Origin: Pseudomonas sp. KUIN-1
GTDB lineage: Bacteria; Pseudomonadota; Gammaproteobacteria; Pseudomonadales; Pseudomonadaceae
Direction of reading: 5' to 3'
Length of the DNA: 64,000 nucleotides
NCBI RefSeq assembly: GCF_009176725.1
Contig: NZ_AP020337.1
Span: 3,534,001 to 3,598,000, forward strand
Numbering within the stretch: position 1 is the first letter of the stretch; each line of letters starts with the position of its first letter. The notes under the pieces are model-generated. The model ran no database searches. It was not told where the DNA came from and saw nothing but the letters and a program-made list of their open reading frames with translations. A program made the position numbers and the translations under genes. Positions 36,707-45,619 of this stretch are shown here, in pieces.

Positions 36707-38194
36707 TCAGTGCCCCATCAACGAGTCGATACCGTCCGGCTTGTCATGCACACCAAACCGGTCCACCAGCGTGGCGGTGGCGCGGTTCATGCCGATAACG
36801 TCCACACTGATACCTGCTTTTCTCAGTTTCAAAACCACCTTGTCGAGTGCGGCAATAGCGGTGATGTCCCAGAAATGCGCCTCGCGCAGATCGATGACCA
36901 GTGTATCGAGGCTTTCGCGCAGGTCGAACGAGGCCATGAAACGGTCAGCGGAGGCGAAGAATACCTGGCCGGTCACGTAGTAGGTGCGATGGCTGTGCAA
37001 CGGATCACGATGCGACGTGACTTCCAGGAAATGAGCGATCTTGCTGGCAAAGAACATCGAGGCAAGCAGAGACCCGACCAGCACCCCATAGGCAAGGTTG
37101 TGGGTCGCCACGACCACCACCACGGTGACCACCATCACGATGTTGGTCGAGAGCGGGTATTCCTTGAGGTTGCGGATCGACCCCCAACTGAAGGTACTGA
37201 TCGACACCATGATCATCACCGCCACCAGCGCCGCCATCGGAATACGCGCCAGCCATTCACCCAGAAACAGCATCATGATCAACAGCAGCAAACCTGCGCT
37301 GAGGGTTGAAAGACGTGTTCTGCCGCCAGACTTCACGTTGATCATCGACTGGCCGATCATGGCGCAGCCAGCCATGCCACCGATCAGCCCCGTGGCGATA
37401 TTGGCAATGCCCTGCCCTTTGCACTCACGGTTTCGGTCACTGGTGGTATCGGTCAGGTCATCGACGATGGTCGCGGTCATCATCGACTCCAGCAGGCCCA
37501 CCACGGCCAGCGCGGCGGAATACGGCAGAATGATCAACAGCGTGTCGAGGTTGAGCGCGACGTCCGGCCACATGAAGGTCGGCAGGCTGTCGGGCATTGC
37601 GCCCATGTCACCCACGGTTCGTACATCAAGCCCCATGTAAATGGAAATCGCGGTGAGCACCAGAATGCACACCAGCGGCGAAGGCAGCAGCTTTCCCAGC
37701 ACCGGCACACGCGGGAACAGGTAGATGATTGCCAGGCCCGCTGCGGTCATGGCGTACACCGGCCAGGTCACATGGGTCAATTCCGGCAACTGGGCCATGA
37801 AGATCAGAATTGCCAGTGCATTCACGAACCCGGTAACCACCGAGCGTGAAACGAAGCGCATCAATTCACCCAGGCGCAGATAGCCGGCGATGATCTGCAG
37901 TACGCCGCAGAGCAAGGTGGCGGCCAGTAAATACTGAAGCCCGTGCTCTTTGACCAGATTCACCATCAGCAAGGCCATCGCACCGGTGGCCGCAGAAATC
38001 ATCGCCGGGCGCCCGCCCACGAAAGCGATGACCACGCAGATACAGAACGACGCGTAAAGCCCGACTTTCGGGTCTACCCCGGTAATGATGGAGAACGCGA
38101 TGGCCTCTGGAATCAGGGCCAATGCAACAACAAGCCCGGCCAATACATCGGCACGAACGTTGGAAAACCACGTAGCTTTGATTTTTTCTAACAT
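36707..38194 (-). CDS. SulP/SLC26-family anion transporter with STAS domain
   Basis: 495 aa from the ATG at 38194 ([20 protein letters not shown]); a longer frame back to 38299 begins with TTG and a polar tail and is unlikely. About 10-14 hydrophobic segments are present, with the SulP signature in the first ones ([40 protein letters not shown]). A C-terminal STAS domain contains [20 protein letters not shown]. Family members carry sulfate, bicarbonate or other anions in symport with H+ or Na+; the substrate is not decided by sequence alone. Monocistronic and convergent with the sensor kinase gene (23 bases between). Confidence 0.9.
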   Translation of the reverse strand: MLEKIKATWFSNVRADVLAGLVVALALIPEAIAFSIITGVDPKVGLYASFCICVVIAFVGGRPAMISAATGAMALLMVNLVKEHGLQYLLAATLLCGVLQIIAGYLRLGELMRFVSRSVVTGFVNALAILIFMAQLPELTHVTWPVYAMTAAGLAIIYLFPRVPVLGKLLPSPLVCILVLTAISIYMGLDVRTVGDMGAMPDSLPTFMWPDVALNLDTLLIILPYSAALAVVGLLESMMTATIVDDLTDTTSDRNRECKGQGIANIATGLIGGMAGCAMIGQSMINVKSGGRTRLSTLSAGLLLLIMMLFLGEWLARIPMAALVAVMIMVSISTFSWGSIRNLKEYPLSTNIVMVVTVVVVVATHNLAYGVLVGSLLASMFFASKIAHFLEVTSHRDPLHSHRTYYVTGQVFFASADRFMASFDLRESLDTLVIDLREAHFWDITAIAALDKVVLKLRKAGISVDVIGMNRATATLVDRFGVHDKPDGIDSLMGH

Positions 38195-38612
38195 GGGAAT
38201 ACCTGTGACAGACGCAGCAAGACGCACGGCAGCGATTGCCGGACGAGCAGGAGCATCGGTTTTCGATTGAGTAGTCAGATTGGGAGTGGCGGCGACCAAA
38301 AAACGGGCGCAGCAACGGGCGACTGCAGCAAGAAGGCAGTCAGGTGTTGCGAGGGGGGCGTAGCGCTAAGGCGGCGTAGGCAGCCAGTTGTAACGGGGCA
38401 CGTCTATTTCCTTCGATGGGTCGTAAGGCGCTGGCATCATAGACCTATCCGTTTGAGGGGTTCAAGCGTAAGTCATCTCTCCGAACGACCTGAGTGACGG
38501 ATGGCGCAACCCCCTGAAACACGTGAACAAGCCATCTGATACTGTTTTTTACAGCTGTTGTGTCTCTGTTCGTTATGGCCGGTTTCGCTCATGATGCAGC
38601 CTTGTCGATTCG
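38195..38612. other. Divergent intergenic region between SulP and MocR genes
   Basis: About 420 bases without a supported gene; frames across it are low quality and lack ribosome sites. A short palindrome CTGTTTTTTACAG at 38543-38555 lies about 60 bases before the MocR gene and could be an operator. Nothing else recognised. Confidence 0.4.
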
Positions 38613-40031
38613 ATGCCGCTTATGAAACGCTACGAAAAATTCGCCGCCGACATCTCGGAAATGATTCGCAGCGGCGTCCTGCCCGCCGGGGAAAAAGTCC
38701 CGTCCGTACGGGTCGCGAGTCGCACCTGGTCCGTCAGCCCGGCAACGGTCTTCAAGGCCTATTACCTGCTGGAAGACAAGGGACTGATTCAGGCCCGCGC
38801 ACGCTCCGGGTATTACGTGCGCGAGCATGCCGCCAATGCACTGACCGAGCCTGAACTGATCAGACACACCAGCGAAGGCACCGAACTGGGCGTCAGCGAC
38901 CTGATCTTTTCAGTGCTCGGCTCGCTCAAGGACCCGGACACCGTACCGTTCGGCTCGGCGTTTCCCAGCCCGCACCTGTATCCGCTGGCGAGCCTGGCGA
39001 AGTCGATGGCGTCAGCTGTGCGTGCGCTGACGCCTGCAGGCATCGTCAGCGACATGACCACCGGGAATCCCGAGCTGCGCCGACAGATCGCCCTGCGCTA
39101 CATGATCAGTGGCGTGCGCTTGCCGGCGGACGAACTGGTCATTACCAATGGCGCGATGGAAGCCCTGAACCTGTGCCTGCAGTGCGTCACCGAGCCCGGC
39201 GACCTGGTCGCCATCGAAGCCCCGGCGTTCTATGCCTGCCTTCAAGTGCTGGAGCGTCTGAAGCTGAAAGCCGTCGAAATCCCCGTGCATCCGCGTGACG
39301 GCGTGGACCTCGACTCGCTGCAGGACAGCCTGACACGCCTGCCGATCAAGGCTTGCTGGTTCATGAGCAGCTTTCAGAACCCATTGGGCGCGAGCATGAC
39401 TCAGGCGAACAGGATCAGGCTCTACGACCTGCTGGAACAGCAGCAGATCCCGCTGATCGAGGACGATGTGTACGCCGAACTGTATTACGGCGCCAACGCG
39501 CCTCACCCGGTGAAAAGCCTGGATCGCAGCGGACTGGTGATGCACTGCAGCTCGTTTTCCAAGACCCTCGCGCCCGGCTATCGGGTCGGCTGGGTGGCAG
39601 GCGGTCGTTACACCGAACAGATTGACCGCCTCAAGCTCATGACCACCCTCTCCCCTTCGGTCCCCGCCCAGGCCGCGCTCGCCGACTACCTCAAGCACGG
39701 TGGCTATGACCGCCATCTGCGCAAACTGCGTGACACCCTCGAACTGCAACAAGGCGCGATGCTCGCTGCTGCCGCCCGCTATTTCCCGGCGGCGACACGC
39801 GTCACCCGCCCCGTCGGCGGCTACTTTCTGTGGTTCGAATTCCCCGAGCAGGTTGATTCGCTGCAGCTCTTTCAACTCGCACTCGCGCAGGGCATCAGCC
39901 TGGCACCCGGCCCGATCTTTTCCGCGTCCAGGCGCTTCAAGAACTGCGCGCGTCTCAACTACGGCACACCCTGGGATGAACGCAGCGAGCAGGCCATGGC
40001 GATGCTGGGGCGTATCCTCGCGTCGTTCTGA
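38613..40031 (+). CDS. MocR-type regulator (GntR wHTH fused to PLP aminotransferase fold)
   Basis: 472 aa. N-terminal winged helix of the GntR family (about 1-72: YEKFAADISEMIRSGVLPAG, SVSPATVFKAYYLLEDKGLI), a linker, then an aspartate-aminotransferase fold-I domain (about 100-472). The PLP-binding lysine is in SSFSKTLAPGYRVGW; the phosphate/ring-binding stretches TNGAMEALNLCLQ and SSFQNPLGASM are also present. Such proteins bind DNA and sense an amine or PLP itself through the aminotransferase domain. There is no obvious target gene next door; the gene stands alone, divergent from the SulP gene. ATG at 38613, with a second ATG three codons later; no strong ribosome site decides between them. 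Confidence 0.9.
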   Translation: MPLMKRYEKFAADISEMIRSGVLPAGEKVPSVRVASRTWSVSPATVFKAYYLLEDKGLIQARARSGYYVREHAANALTEPELIRHTSEGTELGVSDLIFSVLGSLKDPDTVPFGSAFPSPHLYPLASLAKSMASAVRALTPAGIVSDMTTGNPELRRQIALRYMISGVRLPADELVITNGAMEALNLCLQCVTEPGDLVAIEAPAFYACLQVLERLKLKAVEIPVHPRDGVDLDSLQDSLTRLPIKACWFMSSFQNPLGASMTQANRIRLYDLLEQQQIPLIEDDVYAELYYGANAPHPVKSLDRSGLVMHCSSFSKTLAPGYRVGWVAGGRYTEQIDRLKLMTTLSPSVPAQAALADYLKHGGYDRHLRKLRDTLELQQGAMLAAAARYFPAATRVTRPVGGYFLWFEFPEQVDSLQLFQLALAQGISLAPGPIFSASRRFKNCARLNYGTPWDERSEQAMAMLGRILASF

Positions 40032-40201
40032 GCATTTTCATGCCTTCACAAAGGCAACTGATCCGTATTTTTAAGCCGTTTCTGAATCTGTACCAGAATC
40101 AGTCCGAGCACGATAATGGCAGCGCTTTCAAACGCGCAGGATGACCGCCAAGAGCGACGCCTGCGGCTCGTTACAGACGGATCGATCAGCAGGAGACGCT
40201 C

Positions 40202-40285
40202 ATGGGCAAGCTCGGACTTTCTTTGATAGGTTTTTTATTGTTGGCAATCGCGGTGGGTTTGTTGGGGACTATTTCGCCATATTGA
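40202..40285 (+). CDS. 27-aa hydrophobic mini-protein
   Basis: ATG at 40202 preceded by AGGAG with ideal six-base spacing. The 27 residues (MGKLGLSLIGFLLLAIAVGL, then LGTISPY) make one membrane-spanning helix with a charged N-terminus. A strong terminator follows about 50 bases after the stop. I do not recognise the protein. The excellent ribosome site and clean single-helix composition argue for a real small membrane protein in its own short transcript, but there is no homology evidence. Confidence 0.6.
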   Translation: MGKLGLSLIGFLLLAIAVGLLGTISPY

Positions 40286-40334
40286 GGCGCCGCGAGCCAG
40301 GAATACTGAAGCCGCGTTGCATTACCGCCAAAAC

Positions 40335-40362
40335 GAAAAAACCCGCCATTAGGCGGGTTTTT
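40335..40362. terminator. Bidirectional Rho-independent terminator
   Basis: Perfect stem AACCCGCC / GGCGGGTT with loop ATTA, flanked by A-rich sequence on the left and TTTTTC on the right, so it can work in both directions: after the 27-aa ORF on the plus strand and after tRNA-Asn on the minus strand. Confidence 0.85.
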
Positions 40363-40402
40363 CTTGTTCAAAGGCCTTATACATTGCCTTTGAAGTATTG
40401 TC

Positions 40403-40478
<76 letters not shown>

Positions 40479-40683
40479 ATGAGCGCTATGTTACTGATTC
40501 GGAAAAGGAAGTCAAGCAGAGCAGAAAAAAATCCTGCTCGTTCATCCGGATGTCATTTCCGGCCAGACAGGGGCACAGTTCATAACACACGCTCACCTGC
40601 TTGATCCGGTAGTGAAAGGTATTCTTCACCCCGGACCCTGATCGAATGAGTCAGTTGCCTGTTCAACGCCGACTGAACGCGCC

Positions 40684-41358
40684 TCAGCGCTGCACGCACA
40701 GCTTGTAACCCATACCATGGGCGGTGTGCAGCAACGGCGTGTCGTGCCCGCCATCCAGTACCCGCCTGAGCACATGAATGTTGCTGCGCAGGCTGCTGCT
40801 GTTCGGGGCATCACGACCCCAAAGCGCCTCTTCCAGGTCGGAGCGCTTGACGATATGCGGGCTCTTGCGCATCAACAGTTCCAGCAGTTTCATGTTGGTC
40901 GGGTTGAGCTTCAAAGGCACGCCTTTGCGGGTGATTTCAAGGGTATCCAGATCGAACTGCAGGTCGGCGACCACCATCATCCGGTTGTCCTGGCGCTGCC
41001 GTCGGCTGACGATCGCTTCTACCCTGGCGAGTACTTCGGACATTGCGAACGGCTTGGTGATGTAATCGTCGGCCCCCACCTTGAAACCGGTGAGCCGATC
41101 ATCCAGTTCATCGCGCGCGCTGAGCATCACAATCGCGACTTCCGACTTCGAATACTGGCGCAGGCTGTGGCAGATCTGATTGCCGTCGATGCCGGGCAGC
41201 ATGATGTCGAGAATGATCGCATCGAAGCGTTTCGAGGCGGCCAGGTGCAGCCCGCTCAGGCCGTCCAGCGCCCCTTCTACCGCATGCCCCCTGAGTTCGA
41301 AGAATTCCAGCAGGTTATCGTGAATATCACGGTGGTCTTCAATAACCAGAATGTTCAT
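40684..41358 (-). CDS. OmpR-family response regulator without adjacent kinase
   Basis: 224 aa: receiver domain with VIEDHRD, phosphoacceptor Asp51 in AIILDIMLPG and the TKPF lysine, then a winged-helix output domain (LKLNPTNMKLLELLM, SNIHVLRRVLD). It starts 20 bases after the PAP2 phosphatase gene in the same direction and is probably the third gene of that operon. No histidine kinase is next to it, so its partner is elsewhere or it is controlled otherwise. Likely involvement in envelope or lipopolysaccharide remodelling is inferred only from its two phosphatase neighbours. Confidence 0.88.
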   Translation of the reverse strand: MNILVIEDHRDIHDNLLEFFELRGHAVEGALDGLSGLHLAASKRFDAIILDIMLPGIDGNQICHSLRQYSKSEVAIVMLSARDELDDRLTGFKVGADDYITKPFAMSEVLARVEAIVSRRQRQDNRMMVVADLQFDLDTLEITRKGVPLKLNPTNMKLLELLMRKSPHIVKRSDLEEALWGRDAPNSSSLRSNIHVLRRVLDGGHDTPLLHTAHGMGYKLCVQR

Positions 41359-41378
41359 TGCCGCGCCTTCTTGTCTTT

Positions 41379-42281
41379 CTACCCGGCCGACCGGGAACCT
41401 GTTACCAATGAGTCTGCAGGCTGCGTGACGAATGCATCAGGTCTGTTGACGGCCACCGCCTGGTGAATCGGCTGTTGCAACCTTGATCGACCATAGAAGC
41501 ACAAGGCGACCAGCAGTGTACTCAGCCACACCACGATACCCGCCCAGAAGGTGTGTGACATGAAGTGCCAGCCTTGCAGTACCCGCGTGGTGCCGTAAAT
41601 CATCCCGAGCAGGAGAATGCCCGCCAGCAGAATGTTCGAATGCCGCCAGCAGTAGCGACGAGCCACGAAGTACAGGGCCAGCAGACTGAATGCGCTTGAC
41701 GCATGACCGCCCGGCCAGCATCGCCCGGCGCCGGCCTCGTGCAGCAGGTTGAAATTCCTGAACCACTCGATGTGCGCCTGGCTGCCACCGTACAAGGTGG
41801 TTTCGACAGGACAATAAACGCTGGTATGGCTCTTCAGGTAATGGATCATGGCGGTGCTCAGCGCAAAGGCAACGATGACGAAAAAGAAGTCCAGCCGGTG
41901 CCTGCGTGCAAAGCGCAGGAAGGTGCCCAACCGAGAACCCGTCAGCCGCCTCGCGAGGCGCGAATCATCATATTTTTCCAGCAACGGCCAGACAAAGGAC
42001 AGCATCGCACCGATGATCGCCAGCTCTCCGGTCCAGTTCGGAAGAATCCGCGCCCATCTGTGCGTGATGTTCTCGAACAGATGGCTCTGGCCGATGGGAA
42101 ACACCCCGGCCGTAGAATCAAAAAACAGATCAGTCAGTTGCCGGTCGATCGTGGTCAGGTCGAAGGTGACGAAGACCAGTAAAGCGAAAAACACCGGTAC
42201 ACCCAGGTTGATGCCGTAAAACCGCAGCCTGGCGCTGGAAGAGGTCGTCAATTGAATTGCTCGCTGTTGAGGTTTGCCCAT
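41379..42281 (-). CDS. PAP2-family membrane phosphatase
   Basis: 300 aa with about six membrane segments. The three PAP2 motifs are all present: KSHTSVYCP (motif 1, variant), CWPGGHASSAF with its catalytic histidine (motif 2), and RVLQGWHFMSHTFW (motif 3). Such enzymes remove phosphate from lipid A, undecaprenyl pyrophosphate or phosphatidylglycerol phosphate at the periplasmic face; which one cannot be told here. The start overlaps the preceding histidine phosphatase gene by 34 bases, so the two are translated from one message. Confidence 0.87.
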   Translation of the reverse strand: MGKPQQRAIQLTTSSSARLRFYGINLGVPVFFALLVFVTFDLTTIDRQLTDLFFDSTAGVFPIGQSHLFENITHRWARILPNWTGELAIIGAMLSFVWPLLEKYDDSRLARRLTGSRLGTFLRFARRHRLDFFFVIVAFALSTAMIHYLKSHTSVYCPVETTLYGGSQAHIEWFRNFNLLHEAGAGRCWPGGHASSAFSLLALYFVARRYCWRHSNILLAGILLLGMIYGTTRVLQGWHFMSHTFWAGIVVWLSTLLVALCFYGRSRLQQPIHQAVAVNRPDAFVTQPADSLVTGSRSAG

Positions 42282-42943
42282 TGCCCGGCATTCAGAGAGC
42301 CGAGAATTTTCGGCGGGTGTGTGCCGTCTATTTGTACGAAAAACGCCTGGGCGTACTCACTGGAGCGCTCGCCGCCAGGTACGCCGGCCTTGCGTTCGAA
42401 CTGGTCGATGCAGCCACTGTGAGTGACCAGTACCATGTTCTCGCCGCTGACCTTGTGAGCCTGCACCGCTTTCATGAAGCCGCTGTCACAGTCGTTGATC
42501 CAGTCTTGGCCAGCCACCGCGTGCCCGGCCAACAGTTGCGCAGTCTGTTGCGTGCGGGTCTTGGGGCTGGCGATCATGCGCGCGTGGTCCATGCCCATTT
42601 TCTGCAACCCGGCGCCCACCGCCAGAGCGGCGTCGCGGCCGTTGGAGGTAATGCCGTCGGCGTCGCTCATGCACGGATTGTTCGAGCGGTCACAGCGTTC
42701 GGCATGGCGAATCATCACCACCACATCGCCTTGTCGCCAGTGCTCGCGAAGGCCGGAAACGCTCAGGTTGCTGCCCACCCCCAGGTCCACCACGTGCACG
42801 CCCGAGAAGGCCGAGTAGAACCACGCGCAGATAGCCGTCAGCACGACGGCAACAGACATCGATACGATGTGCCGATGCAATTTGTAGCGCTGACTGATGC
42901 CCGAACGGGGCAGCACATTCTTGTTGATTATCGTGTCGGTCAA
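42248..42943 (-). CDS. Membrane-anchored histidine phosphatase (phosphoglycerate-mutase fold)
   Basis: 231 aa from a TTG at 42943 with AGGAG seven bases upstream, which decides the start. An N-terminal membrane anchor (HIVSMSVAVVLTAICAWFYS) places the catalytic part outside the inner membrane. The phosphohistidine motif is VMIRHAERCDRS; the second arginine/histidine elements are ASPKTRTQQTA and LVTHSGCID. The layout resembles Ais/PmrG-like LPS-core phosphatases, but that specificity is inference. First gene of an operon with a PAP2 phosphatase and a response regulator. Confidence 0.82.
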   Translation of the reverse strand: MTDTIINKNVLPRSGISQRYKLHRHIVSMSVAVVLTAICAWFYSAFSGVHVVDLGVGSNLSVSGLREHWRQGDVVVMIRHAERCDRSNNPCMSDADGITSNGRDAALAVGAGLQKMGMDHARMIASPKTRTQQTAQLLAGHAVAGQDWINDCDSGFMKAVQAHKVSGENMVLVTHSGCIDQFERKAGVPGGERSSEYAQAFFVQIDGTHPPKILGSLNAGQWANLNSEQFN

Positions 42944-43262
42944 GGGACCACTCCTGCCATGAACCTATGTCTGGCGTTGACCCAGGGAGTGCCCGAGGTC
43001 TGCGCCGCTCCCATGCAGGCAAGATAGGTTCAGCATCGTCCCGATGCAGTGAAGAAGATGTGAAAAACGTGTTGTGGCCCAGCGCCATATTTTTCACGCG
43101 AGCCCTCTGGAATGGGGCTTTGCGGTTTTACGGGCGTGAACATGAAGATAATTTAAGCGTTTTTCCGGAAAGTTCCGTGCCCATCGGGACGATTTTGACC
43201 TGGCCGGCGGTCTGCTGCAGCGGCGCTGCAAAGGATTAGCCACTAAAACGCTTATCGTTTAC
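42944..43262. other. Intergenic region before the cobalamin riboswitch
   Basis: Divergent upstream region of the histidine phosphatase operon and the riboswitch-controlled ABC operon. No supported gene. The stretch just before the aptamer should hold the promoter of the ABC operon, but I see no strong consensus. Confidence 0.4.
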
Positions 43263-43269
43263 CATGCCG

Positions 43270-43442
43270 CGCGTCGGTTTCCGAGAGGAACTAACAGGGA
43301 ATTCGCACGCCTTTCTCACCAGGCGAAAAACGAAACTGCCCCCGCAACTGTAGGCACCGAGCCTGCTCCATGACTGCCACTGGATCGTGATCCGGGAAGG
43401 CCGGAGCCTGGCGATGACGTGTCAGTCAGGAGACCTGCCGAC
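43270..43442 (+). promoter_or_regulatory. Cobalamin riboswitch
   Basis: The conserved order of the B12 aptamer is visible: AGGGAA near 43306, the core ACTGCCCCCGCAACTGTA around 43334, GCCACTGG near 43376, GGGAAGGCC near 43394, and the B12-box region ATGACGTGTCAGTCAGGAGACC ending near 43437 (longest parts given as landmarks). It lies about 145 bases before the start of the ABC importer operon and should turn it off when adenosylcobalamin is plentiful. Confidence 0.93.
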
Positions 43443-43586
43443 CCGCTTCAACCCACTAACCGGCGGGGTGTCCGGGAAGGACATCCGCACGCGTCGGCAT
43501 TTCCCGCCGTGCCCGGTCATCATCCGGGGATGTGTTTCCTGATGTGCATTGCGCCCTGGCACCTGCTCCAACGGAGACCGCATTCC

Positions 43587-44600
43587 ATGTCGCTGCCCCG
43601 CCTCGCCGCACTCGCTGCCAGCCTGACGCTGTCCACCCTGGCCCTCGCCGCCCCCACTCAGTACCCGCTGACTCTTGAAAACTGTGGCGCGACCCTGACC
43701 TTCACGCATGCGCCAGCCAAGGCTGTGACCATTGGCCAGGCCGGCACCGAAATGCTTTATGAACTGGGCCTGGGCGACAGACTGGTCGGCACTTCGCTGT
43801 GGTTCAACAACGTATTGCCACGCTTCAAGGCGCAGAACGACAAGGTCGAACGACTGGCCGACAACGAGCCCAGCTTCGAAGCGGTGATCGGCAAGCGCCC
43901 GGAACTGGTGGCCGTGCAACTGGAATGGATGGTCGGCAAACAGGGCGTGGTCGGCACCCGCGAGCAGTTCCATGACCTGAAGATACCCACTTATATCCTG
44001 CCGTCCGACTGCGAAGGCAAGGACAATCTGGTCGGTGCCGATGGCACACGTCTGGAGCCATTCCGCATCGAGACCATCTACAAGAGCATCGGGCAACTGG
44101 CGAAGATCTTCGATGTGCAGGATCGCGGCGACGCGCTGGTTACTGACCTCAAGGCCCGCCTGAGCGCGGCGATTGCCAACGTCAGGCAGAACAAGGCCAA
44201 CGACGTCTCGGCGCTGTTCTGGTTCTCCAGCTCCGACCTTGCCAGCGACCCTTTCGTGGCAGGCCGCAAAGGTATTCCGGACTTCATGCTCAACAGCCTG
44301 GGCATGCGCAATATCGTTCAGTCCGACGAAGAGTGGCCAACCGTGGGCTGGGAAACCATCGCCAAGGCCAACCCGAGCATTCTGGTCATCGCGCGCATGG
44401 ATCGCCGCCGTTTCCCGGCCGACGATTACCTGAAAAAAATCGAATTCCTCAAGACCGACCCGGTGACCCGCAACATGGACGCGGTCAAGCATGACCGGAT
44501 CGTGATCATCGACGCCGAGGGCATGCAGGCTGGCCTGCGTCTGTTCACCGGGTTCGAGGAACTGGCTGACGCCGCCAACCGTTTCAACGCTGCCAAATGA
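43587..44600 (+). CDS. Periplasmic substrate-binding protein of a cobalamin-regulated ABC importer
   Basis: 337 aa from ATG at 43587 (GGAG ten bases upstream). Signal peptide RLAALAASLTLSTLALAAP. The mature part is a type-III (FecB/BtuF-like) binding fold: AVTIGQAGTEMLYELGLGDR at the start of lobe 1, a long central helix, and WPTVGWETIAKANPSILVIA in lobe 2. The riboswitch upstream implies a B12-related substrate (cobalamin, cobinamide or cobalt chelate) rather than iron; this is inference from regulation. The stop overlaps the start of the permease gene by four bases, so it is the first gene of a three-gene operon. Confidence 0.87.
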   Translation: MSLPRLAALAASLTLSTLALAAPTQYPLTLENCGATLTFTHAPAKAVTIGQAGTEMLYELGLGDRLVGTSLWFNNVLPRFKAQNDKVERLADNEPSFEAVIGKRPELVAVQLEWMVGKQGVVGTREQFHDLKIPTYILPSDCEGKDNLVGADGTRLEPFRIETIYKSIGQLAKIFDVQDRGDALVTDLKARLSAAIANVRQNKANDVSALFWFSSSDLASDPFVAGRKGIPDFMLNSLGMRNIVQSDEEWPTVGWETIAKANPSILVIARMDRRRFPADDYLKKIEFLKTDPVTRNMDAVKHDRIVIIDAEGMQAGLRLFTGFEELADAANRFNAAK

Positions 44601-45619
44601 GATTGCCGATAGCATTGAGTCATGTGCTCTGGGTTTCGGCCGTGCTGGTGCTGGCGATCATGATCGGGGCCGCGATCGGCGAAACCTCGATCAGCCTGAA
44701 CGTGGTCTTTCAGGTGCTGGCCAACAAACTCTGGGCCGCCGGCTATGTGCTCGACCCTATAGACGAAGGCATCGTCTGGAACTACCGGCTGACCCGCGCC
44801 ATTGTCGCAGCCGCCTGCGGGGCCGGGCTGGCGATCTGTGGCGTGGTGTTGCAGTCGTTATTGCGCAACCCGCTGGCAGACCCGTATCTGCTGGGGATTT
44901 CCGCAGGGGCCTCGACCGGCGCGGTACTGGTCGCCATTCTGGGCTTCGGTGCAGGCGCAATCTCGATGTCGGCGGGCGCCTTTGTCGGGGCCGTGGCGGC
45001 ATTTTCGCTGGTCGCCCTGCTGGCGCACTCTTCACGCGGCACCACGGCAGCCGGGCAGATCATTCTGGCCGGGATCGCCGGCTCGCAACTGTTCAATGCC
45101 CTGACCTCGTTTCTGATCACCAAATCGGCAAGCTCCGAGCAGGCACGCGGCATCATGTTCTGGCTGCTGGGTAACCTCAGCGGCGTGCGCTGGCACTCGG
45201 TCTGGCTGGCAGTGCCGACAGTGCTGGTCGGTCTGCTGGTGTGCCTCTGGCACCGGCGAGCGCTGGACGCGTTCACCTTCGGCAGCGACTCGGCGGCGTC
45301 ACTGGGGATCGCGGTACGCCGCGTGCAGATCATATTGATCACTACCGCCGCGCTGGTCACCGCAGTGATGGTCTCGATTGTCGGCTCCATCGGTTTTGTC
45401 GGGCTGGTGATCCCGCACGCGGTACGCATGCTGGTCGGTGTCCGGCATGCCCGGCTGGTGCCGCTGAGTGCCTTGAGCGGCGCACTGTTCCTGATAGCTG
45501 CCGATATCCTCTCGCGCACGCTGATCAAGGGTCAGGCGCTGCCGATCGGGGTGATTACCGCACTGATCGGCGCACCGGTCTTCGCTTTGATTCTTATCCG
45601 GGGCAACAGCACGCGATGA
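44597..45619 (+). CDS. FecCD/BtuC-type ABC importer permease
   Basis: 340 aa with about ten hydrophobic segments. Typical BtuC/FecCD family words are present: WNYRLTRAIVAAACGAGLAI near the start, GVVLQSLLRNPLADPYLLGI in the next segment and FVGLVIPHAVRMLVG near the C-terminus. It forms the membrane channel for the substrate delivered by the binding protein encoded upstream, and pairs as a homodimer with the ATPase encoded downstream. Four-base overlaps at both ends (44597-44600 and 45616-45619) show tight coupling. Confidence 0.92.
   Translation: MRLPIALSHVLWVSAVLVLAIMIGAAIGETSISLNVVFQVLANKLWAAGYVLDPIDEGIVWNYRLTRAIVAAACGAGLAICGVVLQSLLRNPLADPYLLGISAGASTGAVLVAILGFGAGAISMSAGAFVGAVAAFSLVALLAHSSRGTTAAGQIILAGIAGSQLFNALTSFLITKSASSEQARGIMFWLLGNLSGVRWHSVWLAVPTVLVGLLVCLWHRRALDAFTFGSDSAASLGIAVRRVQIILITTAALVTAVMVSIVGSIGFVGLVIPHAVRMLVGVRHARLVPLSALSGALFLIAADILSRTLIKGQALPIGVITALIGAPVFALILIRGNSTR

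Noticed and set aside
36710..37309. 199-codon plus-strand frame opposite the SulP gene
   Set aside because: Histidine-rich antisense shadow without ribosome site.
38013..38612. Search for an insertion sequence or integrase near the tRNA-Asn or the CDI array
   Set aside because: No transposase, integrase or terminal inverted repeats seen in either place.
45241..45615. Upstream extension of the ABC ATPase frame
   Set aside because: It overlaps the permease gene in another frame; the ATG at 45616 overlapping the permease stop is the normal start.
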